NCBI GenBank assembly: GCA_035524895.1 | Contig: DATLFI010000354.1 | Coordinates: forward strand, 1-39,786 | Direction: 5' to 3' | Length of the DNA stretch: 39,786 nt | Origin: DATLFI01 sp035524895 | GTDB lineage: Bacteria; Acidobacteriota; Thermoanaerobaculia; Multivoradales; Multivoraceae | Shown here: piece after piece, positions 31,410-39,234 of the stretch | Layout: each line of letters begins with the position of its first letter | How positions within the stretch are numbered: position 1 is the first letter of the stretch | Notes under the pieces: generated by a model | The model's input: the letters and a program-made list of their open reading frames with translations, nothing else | The model's database searches: none | What the model was told of the DNA's origin: nothing | Made by a program: the position numbers and the translations under genes

Positions 31410-32843
31410 TCAGCCCGGCGCTGGGGGCCAAGGCAGCGGTCGATAGCGCGGGTTGTCGATGCGCAGCTTCTCTTCGGCGGTGCGCGCGAGGTGGGCGAGC
31501 AGGCCGGGCGTGTCGAGATCCGCGTCCCCGGCGCGGATGCGCTCGCACAGCGCGGCGTTGAGGCCACGCACTCCGTCGCTCCCGCTCTCGACGAATGCCC
31601 GCAGTCGCTCTGCCTCTTCGCGCTCCACCCGCGGTCCGTCGCGGAGCTCGCGCTCGACGATGCCGAGCGCGTTCGATGCCACCCGGCGCTGGAACGCCCC
31701 GCTGCCCGGCGGGCTCGAGCGTGCCTCGGCGTCGAGCTGTTCCCGCACCGCCGTTACCAGGTCGAGAATTCCCGGTCGCTCGCTGCGACCCCAGGAACGC
31801 TCGGGCAGGCTGGTCTCGGCCGCGGCGACTCCGTCCAGCGGTCCACGCGCCAGCAGCCGGGCAAGATCGACCTCGGTCTCCGAGACTCGCCGTCCGATTG
31901 CCGCTTTCTCGACCGAGCGCGCATTGCCGGCGAGGTACGAGAACCCCTGCATCAGGCACATGACGCCCCACTTGAGCGTGCCGAACACCTCCCACAACCG
32001 CAGTCGGCTCTCGTCGACACCGTGACCCGTCTCCTCCAGGTAGCCGGCGAACAGATCCTGGTACGACCCGAAGCCGCCGACCGGGTTGGCGACCTCGCCG
32101 AAGCGCCACGAGTTGACGCAGATCCACGACAGGTCCTCGTAGCGGTCGCCCCGGTGCGCGAGCTCCCAGTCGAGCACGGCGCGCAGGCCGTCGCCGCCGA
32201 CCACCAGGTTGCCGTTGCGGAAGTCGCCATGCACGAGGCAGGTCTCCTTGCAGGGGGTCAGGCGCCTCGAGAGCCACGCGAAGGCGAGGTCGAACAGCGG
32301 CCGAGGTTCCTCGAGCCCGCGGTAGAGCGACTGGTAGCGCTCGAGCTGACGCCCCCCATCTGCGATGTCGAGCCAGGACACCTCCGCGAGAGGCACGCCG
32401 TGGATGCGACCGAGCACTCGGCCACATTCTCGGGCCAGGCCAAGGCGCGCTGCCGCGAACTGGTCGTCGCGCAGTATCCGACGCGCGATCGTCTCTCCGG
32501 CGACGCGCTCCATGACGTAACCATCACCGAGCTGGTCTTCTGGCTCCAGCTCGAACCACACGCGCGCCGCCGGCACGCCGGCGGCCCTGGCGACCCGCTG
32601 CAGCCGAGCCTCCGCCGCCGGCGAGAGCGCGGTCGCGCCGCGTCCACCGCCCGGGGCGCGGCGCAAGATCAGCTCCAGCCGCTCGTCACCGCGCAGGGCA
32701 TCGAACGACCAGGTCTCCTGCGACGCGCCTCCCGACAGACGCCGCAGGCCCTCCACGCCCTCGACCCCCAGTCGTCGTCGCACGACCCGCGCGAGCGGCG
32801 CCGCCAGGTCGGAGTCCGCAGGGGCAACTTGATCTATTCTCAT
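31410..32843 (-). CDS. APH-family phosphotransferase fused to a DUF6285-like domain
   Basis: A 477-aa soluble protein. The N-terminal kinase-like phosphotransferase domain (about 20-335) has RRLSGGASQETWSFDA (nucleotide-binding loop), the Brenner motif CLVHGDFRNGNLVV (catalytic Asp) and AVLDWELAHRGDRYEDLSW (metal-binding Asp). The C-terminal region (about 360-470; RPGILDLVTAVREQLDAEA, FQRRVASNALGIVERELRDG, NAALCERIRAGDADLDTPGLLAHLARTAEEKLRIDNPRY) resembles DUF6285, which in other genomes is usually a separate gene beside an acyl-CoA-dehydrogenase-linked phosphotransferase. The start at 32843 has GGGAGG 3 nt upstream. A longer frame to 32951 lacks support. The substrate is unknown and this need not be an antibiotic-resistance enzyme. 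Confidence 0.83.
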   Translation of the reverse strand: MRIDQVAPADSDLAAPLARVVRRRLGVEGVEGLRRLSGGASQETWSFDALRGDERLELILRRAPGGGRGATALSPAAEARLQRVARAAGVPAARVWFELEPEDQLGDGYVMERVAGETIARRILRDDQFAAARLGLARECGRVLGRIHGVPLAEVSWLDIADGGRQLERYQSLYRGLEEPRPLFDLAFAWLSRRLTPCKETCLVHGDFRNGNLVVGGDGLRAVLDWELAHRGDRYEDLSWICVNSWRFGEVANPVGGFGSYQDLFAGYLEETGHGVDESRLRLWEVFGTLKWGVMCLMQGFSYLAGNARSVEKAAIGRRVSETEVDLARLLARGPLDGVAAAETSLPERSWGRSERPGILDLVTAVREQLDAEARSSPPGSGAFQRRVASNALGIVERELRDGPRVEREEAERLRAFVESGSDGVRGLNAALCERIRAGDADLDTPGLLAHLARTAEEKLRIDNPRYRPLPWPPAPG

Positions 32844-32971
32844 GGCCCTCCCGGTCCTCGGAAGTCTCCCATGCCGCGAACGACTCTGCCGCACCGACGC
32901 CGCAATCCCCGACAGCGGCGGCAGGGCGACTCCGCCCAGAGCTTCCCGCAACTGCCCATCAGGAGATGTCG

Positions 32972-33466
32972 ATGCGCGCGCTCACCCTGCTCGTTGTCCT
33001 TTCGCTGATCCCGGCCCTTGCGTCGCCAGCCGTAGCCCAGCCGGGCGACTCGCTGTCGGGCACCTGGCGTCTCGACCTCCAGCGCAGCGACCCGCGACGC
33101 GGCCCGAACGCTCCGCCGCTGGTCGACACCCGGCTCGAGGTCTCGCTGGTGGGAGAAGACGTGCGCGTGGTGCGCAACTTCGGAGCGTCGCCGGAAGGCC
33201 GCGTCATCGATGTCACCTACCAGACCGACGGCAAACCGCACGAGGTCACCGGCCCGATGGGCAACCCGGTGGTGGTGCGCGCCCGCTGGGCCAAAGACAA
33301 GCTCAGGGTCTCCTACACGTTACAGCGCGGCAGCTTCGACCTCGACATCAACGAGATCTGGTCCCTAGACAAGGACGGCGAGCTGACCGTCCAATACTCC
33401 ACGCGCATGGGCGACCGCATGGACAACCGGAAGGAGCTGTACGTGCGAGCACCGGCCAGTGACTGA
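32972..33466 (+). CDS. small exported beta-rich protein of unknown function
   Basis: A 164-aa exported protein. The signal peptide is MRALTLLVVLSLIPALASPA (cleavage near AVAQ). The mature part, about 140 aa, reads as alternating strands (LSGTWRLDLQRSD, TRLEVSLVGEDVRVVRNFGA, VIDVTYQTDGKPHEV, VVRARWAKDKLRVSYTL, DINEIWSLDKDGELTVQYSTR), consistent with a lipocalin- or barrel-like fold. I chose ATG 32972 over 32966 because AGGAG at 32961-32965 touches the first ATG but sits 6 nt before the second. The phosphatase gene follows within 5 bp, suggesting an operon. Confidence 0.75.
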   Translation: MRALTLLVVLSLIPALASPAVAQPGDSLSGTWRLDLQRSDPRRGPNAPPLVDTRLEVSLVGEDVRVVRNFGASPEGRVIDVTYQTDGKPHEVTGPMGNPVVVRARWAKDKLRVSYTLQRGSFDLDINEIWSLDKDGELTVQYSTRMGDRMDNRKELYVRAPASD

Positions 33467-33470
33467 AGGT

Positions 33471-33965
33471 ATGAGCGGCAACAGCGACCCTGTCAGTCTC
33501 CGGCGCGGCGTGCTGTTCGTGTGCCTCGCCAACATCTGTCGCTCCCCCGCCGCCGCGGCGGTCTTCAGCGCCCTCGCACAACGCCGCGGGCTGCTGGCAC
33601 AGGTCGTGGTCGATTCGGCCGGTACCTCCGGCTACCAACAGGGAGAGCCCCCGGACCCTCGCATGGCCGCCGCTGCGCGCCGCCGGGGCTACTCCCTCGC
33701 GGGCTTCGCGCGCGCCGTCACCACTGCGGACCTCGAGCAATTCGACCTGATCGTGGCCATGGACCGCGCGAACCTGCGCGATCTGGAGGCGATGGCGGTA
33801 CCACGCGCGCGCCCGCCCCGCCTGCTCGGCGAGTTCCTGCCGCCGGGCTGGCCGCTCGAGGTGCCCGATCCCTACTACCGCGGCGACCTCGGGTTCGAGC
33901 AGGTCCTCGACATGCTCGAAGAAGCGTGTCCCGCTATCCTCGACGAGCTGCTGGTCGACGCCTGA
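33471..33965 (+). CDS. low-molecular-weight protein-tyrosine phosphatase
   Basis: A 164-aa cysteine phosphatase. The P-loop is C18-LANIC-R24-S25 near the N-terminus, and the general acid is D133 in DPYY (133-136). VDSAGTSGYQQGEPPDPRM is the conserved second block. All catalytic residues are present, and length is standard. The ATG at 33471 fits the family N-terminus; a GTG at 33459 overlapping the previous stop is an alternative. Bacterial relatives regulate tyrosine kinases in polysaccharide export or dephosphorylate arginine; no such partner is in view. Confidence 0.92.
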   Translation: MSGNSDPVSLRRGVLFVCLANICRSPAAAAVFSALAQRRGLLAQVVVDSAGTSGYQQGEPPDPRMAAAARRRGYSLAGFARAVTTADLEQFDLIVAMDRANLRDLEAMAVPRARPPRLLGEFLPPGWPLEVPDPYYRGDLGFEQVLDMLEEACPAILDELLVDA

Positions 33966-33979
33966 GGCGAGCATTCGCC
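33966..33979. terminator. short hairpin between convergent genes
   Basis: GGCGA-GCAT-TCGCC starts at the base after the phosphatase stop and lies 15 bp before the epoxide-hydrolase stop. It is symmetrical, so it could act on either strand, but it is short and has no T-tract. Confidence 0.35.
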
Positions 33980-33994
33980 AGCGGCCCTCGATCC

Positions 33995-35161
33995 TCAACG
34001 GTAGCGCGCGAAGAACTTCCTGACATCCTCGATCAGGAGCTCTGGCTCTTCCAGCGCGGCGAAGTGGCCGCCGCGCGGCATCTCGGTCCACTGCTCGACG
34101 CGGAACGCGGCCTCGGCCCATCTTCGCGGCGGCAGAAAGAGCTCGGCGGGAAAGAGCGCGCACGCCGTCGGCACCTCGACGCGTGATTCGGGACCTCGGC
34201 CGCCGAACTGTCCGGAGCGACGCGACTCGCAGTACAGCCGCATCGACGAGGTGATGGTGCCGGTCACCCAGTAGATCGTCACGTTGGTGAGCAGATCGTC
34301 ACGGTCGAAACGTCGCAGCACGTCACCGTCGCAGTCGCTCCAGGCATGGAACTTCTCGAGGATCCAGCCCAGGAGGCCGACCGGCGAGTCGTGCAGCCCA
34401 TAACCCAGGGTCTGCGGCTTGGTGCCCTGGATCGCTTGGTAGCCCGTGCCCTCGTCGCGGAAGCGGCGCCCGCGGTCGAGGCGCGACAGCTCGTCGGCGC
34501 TCAGGCCATCGAAGGCGTCCTCTTGGGGTCGTCGGGCGGGCACCAGGTTGAGGTGCAGCCCGAGCAAGCGCTCCGGGTAGAGACGACCCAGCCACGCCGA
34601 AACCGAAGCTCCCCAATCGCCGCCTTGGGCGCCGTAGCGACCGTAGCCCAGACGCTCCATCAGAGCGGCCATGGTGCGCGCGACGGCCTCGACATCGAAG
34701 CCGGCGCGGCGCGGAGCCTCCGAGAAGCCGTAGCCAGGCAGCGAAGGACAGACGACGTGGAACGCGTCGCGCGCGCTGCCGCCGTGCGCTCCGGGATCGC
34801 TGAGCGGTCCGATGACACGGTGGAGCTCCCACACCGATCCAGGCCAACCGTGGGTGATCAGCAGCGGCAGCGCCTCCGCGACCGGCGAGCGCTGATGGAT
34901 GCAGTGCATCCGTAGCGGCCCCTCGGGCGACTCCACGGGCACGAGGCACTGTGAGAAGCGGTTCAGGGACCGCTCCGCCGCCCGCCAGTCGTACTCCTCC
35001 GCCCAGTAGGCAGCGAGCTCGCGCACGGTCGCGAGCTCGCTGCCGTAGTCCCAGCCGCTGTCGGAGATCTCGTCGGGAAACCTGGCCGCGCGAAGGCGGC
35101 GGCGCAGGTCGTCGAGGACGTCGTCGGCGACGCGGACCTCGAAGGCCTCGATGGGAAGCAT
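33995..35161 (-). CDS. epoxide hydrolase (alpha/beta-hydrolase, EHN type)
   Basis: A 388-aa enzyme opening epoxides to diols. The N-terminal EHN domain (1-110) is followed by the alpha/beta-hydrolase core: oxyanion-hole HGWPG (104-108), nucleophile elbow QGGDWG with D182, lid tyrosine region, TIYWVTGTITSSMRLY (275-300 area), and the catalytic His in RGGHFAALEEPE. It matches microsomal-type bacterial epoxide hydrolases in length and motifs. The ATG at 35161 has no Shine-Dalgarno but TAGAAT lies 6 nt upstream, suggesting a leaderless transcript. It is divergent from the MDR oxidoreductase. Confidence 0.92.
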   Translation of the reverse strand: MLPIEAFEVRVADDVLDDLRRRLRAARFPDEISDSGWDYGSELATVRELAAYWAEEYDWRAAERSLNRFSQCLVPVESPEGPLRMHCIHQRSPVAEALPLLITHGWPGSVWELHRVIGPLSDPGAHGGSARDAFHVVCPSLPGYGFSEAPRRAGFDVEAVARTMAALMERLGYGRYGAQGGDWGASVSAWLGRLYPERLLGLHLNLVPARRPQEDAFDGLSADELSRLDRGRRFRDEGTGYQAIQGTKPQTLGYGLHDSPVGLLGWILEKFHAWSDCDGDVLRRFDRDDLLTNVTIYWVTGTITSSMRLYCESRRSGQFGGRGPESRVEVPTACALFPAELFLPPRRWAEAAFRVEQWTEMPRGGHFAALEEPELLIEDVRKFFARYR

Positions 35162-35167
35162 TGGCGA

Positions 35168-35173
35168 ATTCTA
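35168..35173 (-). promoter_or_regulatory. -10 element, leaderless promoter of epoxide hydrolase
   Basis: TAGAAT (5 of 6 matches to TATAAT) on the minus strand ends 6 nt before the ATG. GAGGC-TCC-GCCTC (35176-35188) forms a small inverted repeat just upstream and may be an operator. Confidence 0.45.
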
Positions 35174-35270
35174 CCGAGGCTCCGCCTCAGACCCGCGAGC
35201 GGAGCGTCTCCCCTCTCCCTCACCGCATGCACGAGCGCTCCCCGACTTCGCCGCTCCCTTCGTCCTCCGC

Positions 35271-35279
35271 TGATAAACT
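35271..35279 (+). promoter_or_regulatory. extended -10 promoter, leaderless MDR oxidoreductase gene
   Basis: TGA-TAAACT: -10 TAAACT (35274-35279) with the extended TG, ending 6 nt before the ATG at 35286. No Shine-Dalgarno is present. Confidence 0.5.
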
Positions 35280-35285
35280 GCCGCC

Positions 35286-36296
35286 ATGCTGAAGACTCGT
35301 GAAGTCCACCTCGCCTCGCGGCCCGACGGTTGGCCCGAGCCCTCGAACTTCGTCCTGGCGGATACCACCGTCGACAGCCCCGCCAAGGGCGAGGCGCTGG
35401 TGCAAAACCTGTTCATGTCGGTGGACCCGTACATGCGCGGGCGGATGAGGGACGTCAAGTCTTACGTTCCCCCGTTCCAGATCGGGAAGGTCCTCGACGG
35501 CGGATCGGTCGGCCAGGTGATCGAGTCGCGCCATCCCGAGCTGCGCGAAGGCGACTTCGTGGTCGGCATGCAGGGCTGGCGGGAGCACTACCTCACGGAC
35601 GGCACGGGCCAGCGCAAGATCGATCCGAGTCTCGGCGCCCCGCTGTCGGCGTACCTCGGCGTGTTGGGCATGCCGGGACTGACTGCCTACGTGGGGCTCC
35701 TCGACATCGGCCGGCCGAAGCCGGGCGAGACAGTGCTGGTGTCGGCGGCGGCTGGCGCGGTCGGGAGCCTGGTCGGTCAGCTCGCGAAGATCCAGGGCTG
35801 CCGGGCCGTCGGCAGCGCCGGCTCCGACGAGAAGGTGCGGCACCTGGTCGACGACCTCGGCTTCGACGACGCGTTCAACTACAAGTCCGAGGACCTCGTG
35901 GCGGCGCTACGCCGCACCTGTCCCGACGGCATCGACATCTACTTCGAGAACGTGGGCGGCCCGCTGCTCGAGGCAGCCCTGCTGCACATGAAGCCGTTCG
36001 GTCGCATTCCAGTATGTGGAATGATCTCACAATACAACGCTACCGAATCGTCGCCCGGTCCTCGCAGCCTGATCGCCATGATCCCGAAACGCCTGCTGCT
36101 GCAGGGTTTCATCGTGAGCGATCACTGGGACCGCCTCGATGCCTTCGCCCGCGACGTCTCGGGGTGGCTTAGGGACGGGCGGATCCGCTACGACGAGACG
36201 ATCGTGGACGGCATCGAGAACGCGGCCGACGCGTTTCTCGGGCTCCTGCGCGGCGAGAACACCGGCAAGATGCTGGTCCGCCTCGGCGCGGACTGA
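35286..36296 (+). CDS. NADP-dependent MDR oxidoreductase (CurA/PTGR-like)
   Basis: A 336-aa zinc-free medium-chain dehydrogenase/reductase of the leukotriene-B4/prostaglandin-reductase branch, which reduces C=C bonds of enones with NADPH. Diagnostic blocks are LFMSVDPYMRGRM (about 42-54), GMPGLTAYVGLLDIG, the Rossmann loop VSAAAGAVGSLVGQLAKI, GIDIYFENVGGPLLEAALLHM, and GRIPVCGMISQYN. Length is typical. A short stretch around 36004-36050 is distinctly more AT-rich than the rest of the gene and contains a perfect inverted repeat. It is divergent from the epoxide hydrolase, so the pair may share a detoxification role. Confidence 0.93.
   Translation: MLKTREVHLASRPDGWPEPSNFVLADTTVDSPAKGEALVQNLFMSVDPYMRGRMRDVKSYVPPFQIGKVLDGGSVGQVIESRHPELREGDFVVGMQGWREHYLTDGTGQRKIDPSLGAPLSAYLGVLGMPGLTAYVGLLDIGRPKPGETVLVSAAAGAVGSLVGQLAKIQGCRAVGSAGSDEKVRHLVDDLGFDDAFNYKSEDLVAALRRTCPDGIDIYFENVGGPLLEAALLHMKPFGRIPVCGMISQYNATESSPGPRSLIAMIPKRLLLQGFIVSDHWDRLDAFARDVSGWLRDGRIRYDETIVDGIENAADAFLGLLRGENTGKMLVRLGAD
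36005..36023. repeat. perfect inverted repeat inside the MDR gene
   Basis: CATTCCA-GTATG-TGGAATG, a 7-bp stem with a 5-nt loop, lies in a locally AT-rich segment that encodes conserved family residues (IPVCGM). Confidence 0.8.
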
Positions 36297-36304
36297 CCTG
36301 AAAC

Positions 36305-36331
36305 GCCGGCGGCGCGGCGTGCGCCGACGGC
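36305..36331 (+). terminator. GC hairpin after the MDR gene
   Basis: GCCG-gc-GGCGC-GGCGT-GCGCC-ga-CGGC forms a stem of 4+5 bp with a 2x2 internal loop, 9 bp after the stop. It is followed by CCTCTCTGT, a weak pyrimidine tract. Confidence 0.4.
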
Positions 36332-36476
36332 CCTCTCTGTGGAACGCCCGGGCTCCTCGTGGCGGCGTGCAGACTCAGAGGAATTTCACACGACCGCACT
36401 AAGGTTTGAGATCACTTGATGGCCGGTCGGCAGCCTTTCCTGCGGAATTCTCCTGCGAACCGGACCGTTTCGTCGT

Positions 36477-36494
36477 CTGAGTCTCTAGACTCAG
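36477..36494. promoter_or_regulatory. lon: palindrome overlapping a -10-like hexamer upstream of lon
   Basis: CTGAGTC-TCTA-GACTCAG is a perfect 7-bp inverted repeat. Its centre contains TAGACT (36486-36491), a plausible -10 that would start transcription near 36498, 13 nt before the lon ATG. This layout suits a repressor operator over the promoter. The flanking 36297-36510 region is unusually AT-rich for the window (for example TTTGAGATCACTTGAT) and otherwise holds no gene. It is not the CIRCE element. Confidence 0.45.
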
Positions 36495-36510
36495 ATCTCA
36501 GAAGGACAAG

Positions 36511-39123
36511 ATGCCAATGAGCGAACCCAGCACCACCAAGCCCGCCGCGCGACCAAGGACTTCGAACAAGGTCACGCTGCCGGTGGTCGCACTACGCCAG
36601 CTGGTCATCTTCCCAGGCGCCAACGTGCCGATCGCAGCCGGGCGGCCACAAACCCTGCGGGCCGTCGAGGCAGCGTTGCGCAATCCCCAGCACCTGGTGT
36701 TCGCCGTGCTCCAGCGCGAGGACACAGCCGAGATCGCTCTCGGGAACCTGCACGCCATCGGCACCGTCGCCCGCATCGAGCAGGTGCAGCGCGGCCTCGG
36801 CGGCACGCAGATGCTGGTGACCGGGGAGCGACGCGGCATCGCGCTGCGAATCCAGGAGCGCGCAGACGGGTATCTCGAGGCGGTCGTCGGCCCGGCCGAG
36901 GAGCTCGAGCCACAAGACCCGAACGACCTCGCATTCGAGGCGCTCCACCGCCAGGTTCGCCTGCGCGCCGCGGAGCTGGGCGAGAAGACCGGCCTGCCGA
37001 AAGAGGTCGCCGAGCAGGTCGTGCACAGCATCGACGAGCCGGCGCGCCTCGCAGACGTCATCGCGGGCTATCTCGAGATCGACGCCGAGCAGCGCCAGCA
37101 GCTTCTCGAGACACTTTCGGTCGAGGAGCGACTGCGGCGCGTGCTGACACAGATCGAGCGCCAGATCGCGGTAATGGACGCGCAGGCCGACATCAAGTCG
37201 CAGATCCAGGAGGAGCTCGGCGGCCGGCAGCGCGAGATGTTCCTCCGCGAGCAGCTCAAGGCGATCCAGCGCGAGCTGGGCGATGGCGACGAGGGCGACG
37301 AGGTCAGCGAGCTGCGGGAGAAGATCGAGGCCCTCGGCTTGCCTGCGCCGGTGCGCAAGGAGGTCGACCGCGAGCTCGGCCGCCTCGAGCGCATGGGTCG
37401 CGAAGCCATGGAGACCCAGGTCATCCGGACCTTCCTCGAGCGGATCATCGAGCTGCCCTGGAACACGCGCAGCGACGACCTGCTCGACCTGGTGACCGCT
37501 GCGCGCGTCCTCGACGAGGACCACTACGGTCTCGGCGACACCAAGGACCGCATCCTCGAGCTGCTGGCCGTGCGCCGGCTCCACGATCGCCAGCGCGGTG
37601 AGCGAGAGGCTGCGGCTGCGGCCGCCAAGGTCGAGGAGCAGGCCGCGAGCCAATCCGACGCGGCACCAGAATCGAGCGTCGAGCCAACAGATGCCGTCGA
37701 GGAGCCGGTGCTGCCGGCCTGGCTCGCGGAGGAGGCCGAGCGACGCAAGAGCCCGATCCTGCTCTTCGCGGGCCCCCCGGGCGTCGGTAAGACCTCGCTC
37801 GCCAAGTCGATCGCCAGAGCGATGGGGCGCGAGTACGTGCGCGTGGCCCTCGGCGGCGTTCGCGACGAAGCCGATATCCGCGGACATCGCCGCACCTACG
37901 TGGCGTCGATGCCGGGACGGATCATTCAAGGCATGCGCCAGGCCGGCACCAAGAACCCGGTCTTCCTGCTCGACGAGGTCGACAAGCTGGGAGCGTCGTT
38001 CCACGGCGACCCGGCTGCGGCCCTGCTCGAGGTGCTCGACCCGGCTCAGAACCACAGCTTCACCGACCACTACCTAGGCGTGCCGTTCGACCTCAGCGAA
38101 GTGCTGTTCGTCGCCACGGCGAACTTCCTGCCCAACATCCCGGAACCGCTGCGCGACCGCATGGAGGTGGTGCATTTCCCCGGCTACACCGAGCAGGAGA
38201 AGCTCGCGATCGCGCGCCAGTACCTGGTGCCGCGCCAGATCATCCAGAGCGGCCTCGAGCCCGCGGAAGTATCGATCAGCGACGACGCGCTGCGGGTGGT
38301 GATCGACTCGTACACCCGCGAGGCCGGCGTCCGGCAGCTCGAGCGCGAGCTGGGCCGGCTGCTGCGCAAGGTCGCGCGGCGTCTCGCCGAGCAGCTCGAC
38401 TCTGGTGACGAGTCGCCGCCACCGGTCGAGATCGCAGCGCTGCAGGTCGGCGAGATGCTCGGCCGACCACGCGTGCACCCCGAGCGGCGCGCGCCGGAGG
38501 ACCAGGTCGGGCTCGCCACGGGTCTCTACTACACGCCCGCGGGCGGCGACATCATGTTCGTCGAGGCCTCGGCCATGAAGGGCAAGGGCAAGCTCACGCT
38601 CACCGGTCAGCTCGGCGACGTGATGCAGGAATCGGCGCACGCAGCTTGGGCCTACGCTCGAGCCCACGCGGAGGGTCTCCACATCGACCCGGCTCGTTTC
38701 GAGACCACGGACGTCCACGTCCACGTCCCGGCCGGCGCCATCCCCAAGGACGGTCCGTCGGCGGGCGTCGCCATGGCGACTGCCCTGGTCTCCGCCCTCT
38801 CCGGAAGGCGGGCGCGCCACGACGTGGCGATGACCGGCGAGATCACGCTCAGCGGTCGCGTCCTGCCGATCGGCGGTGTCAAGGAGAAGGTCCTGGGCGC
38901 CGTCCGCGCCGGCATCGCCGAGATCGTGCTGCCGAAGGAGAACGAGCGCGACCTCGAGGACCTGCCCGAGGACGTGCGGCAGCAGCTCCTGGTGCATTTC
39001 ACGACTGAGCTCGGCGAGGTGCTCGCGGTGACGCTCCGCGATGCCAGCTACGAGGACGGCCGCCTGCTCTTCGCCGGCGACGACCCCTCCACCATCAAGC
39101 CGCTGCACCAGTCCTGGAACTGA
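36511..39123 (+). CDS. lon: ATP-dependent Lon protease
   Basis: An 870-aa AAA+ serine protease degrading misfolded and regulatory proteins. Domains: LonN substrate-binding (about 22-220); helical region with LEELGGRQREMFLREQLKAI-type sequence (about 220-345); Walker A GPPGVGKT (421-428); Walker B VFLLDEVDKLG; sensor region ATANFLPNIPEPLRDRME; and the C-terminal protease domain with S750 (PKDGPSAG) and K793 (GGVKEKVLG) as the catalytic dyad. All key residues are present. Unusually, about 45-50 Ala/Glu-rich residues (about 362-412) separate the LLAVRRLHDRQ helix from the Walker A strand. AAGGA before the ATG at 36511 supports the start; a second in-frame ATG at 36517 is possible. Confidence 0.96.
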   Translation: MPMSEPSTTKPAARPRTSNKVTLPVVALRQLVIFPGANVPIAAGRPQTLRAVEAALRNPQHLVFAVLQREDTAEIALGNLHAIGTVARIEQVQRGLGGTQMLVTGERRGIALRIQERADGYLEAVVGPAEELEPQDPNDLAFEALHRQVRLRAAELGEKTGLPKEVAEQVVHSIDEPARLADVIAGYLEIDAEQRQQLLETLSVEERLRRVLTQIERQIAVMDAQADIKSQIQEELGGRQREMFLREQLKAIQRELGDGDEGDEVSELREKIEALGLPAPVRKEVDRELGRLERMGREAMETQVIRTFLERIIELPWNTRSDDLLDLVTAARVLDEDHYGLGDTKDRILELLAVRRLHDRQRGEREAAAAAAKVEEQAASQSDAAPESSVEPTDAVEEPVLPAWLAEEAERRKSPILLFAGPPGVGKTSLAKSIARAMGREYVRVALGGVRDEADIRGHRRTYVASMPGRIIQGMRQAGTKNPVFLLDEVDKLGASFHGDPAAALLEVLDPAQNHSFTDHYLGVPFDLSEVLFVATANFLPNIPEPLRDRMEVVHFPGYTEQEKLAIARQYLVPRQIIQSGLEPAEVSISDDALRVVIDSYTREAGVRQLERELGRLLRKVARRLAEQLDSGDESPPPVEIAALQVGEMLGRPRVHPERRAPEDQVGLATGLYYTPAGGDIMFVEASAMKGKGKLTLTGQLGDVMQESAHAAWAYARAHAEGLHIDPARFETTDVHVHVPAGAIPKDGPSAGVAMATALVSALSGRRARHDVAMTGEITLSGRVLPIGGVKEKVLGAVRAGIAEIVLPKENERDLEDLPEDVRQQLLVHFTTELGEVLAVTLRDASYEDGRLLFAGDDPSTIKPLHQSWN

Positions 39124-39130
39124 GACGAGC

Positions 39131-39159
39131 GCCCGGAGCCGGCCCAGCCGGCTCCGGGC
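39131..39159 (+). terminator. strong hairpin after lon
   Basis: GCCCGGAGCCGG-CCCAG-CCGGCTCCGGGC is a perfect 12-bp stem with a 5-nt loop, 7 bp after the lon stop. No T-run follows, so termination would rely on the stem or on Rho. Confidence 0.6.
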
Positions 39160-39199
39160 TCGAGCCCATCCCGAGCGAGGAGACCGCTCGCGCGCGGCC

Positions 39200-39228
39200 T
39201 TGACCCCCACGACCACCGCCGGAACAAT
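39200..39228 (+). promoter_or_regulatory. sigma-70 promoter of the cytochrome gene
   Basis: TTGACC (39200-39205), a 17-bp spacer, and AACAAT (39223-39228). The -10 ends 6 nt before the GTG at 39235, and no Shine-Dalgarno is present, so the mRNA may begin at or next to the start codon. Confidence 0.55.
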
Positions 39229-39234
39229 GCCCCA

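Noticed and set aside
31410..32843. An aminoglycoside resistance gene
   Set aside because: The kinase-like fold is shared by many metabolic phosphotransferases. The fused DUF6285-like domain and the ACP neighbour argue against resistance.
36420..36510. A CIRCE (HrcA) operator upstream of lon
   Set aside because: The palindrome has 7-bp arms (CTGAGTC) and a 4-nt loop, unlike the TTAGCACTC-N9-GAGTGCTAA consensus.
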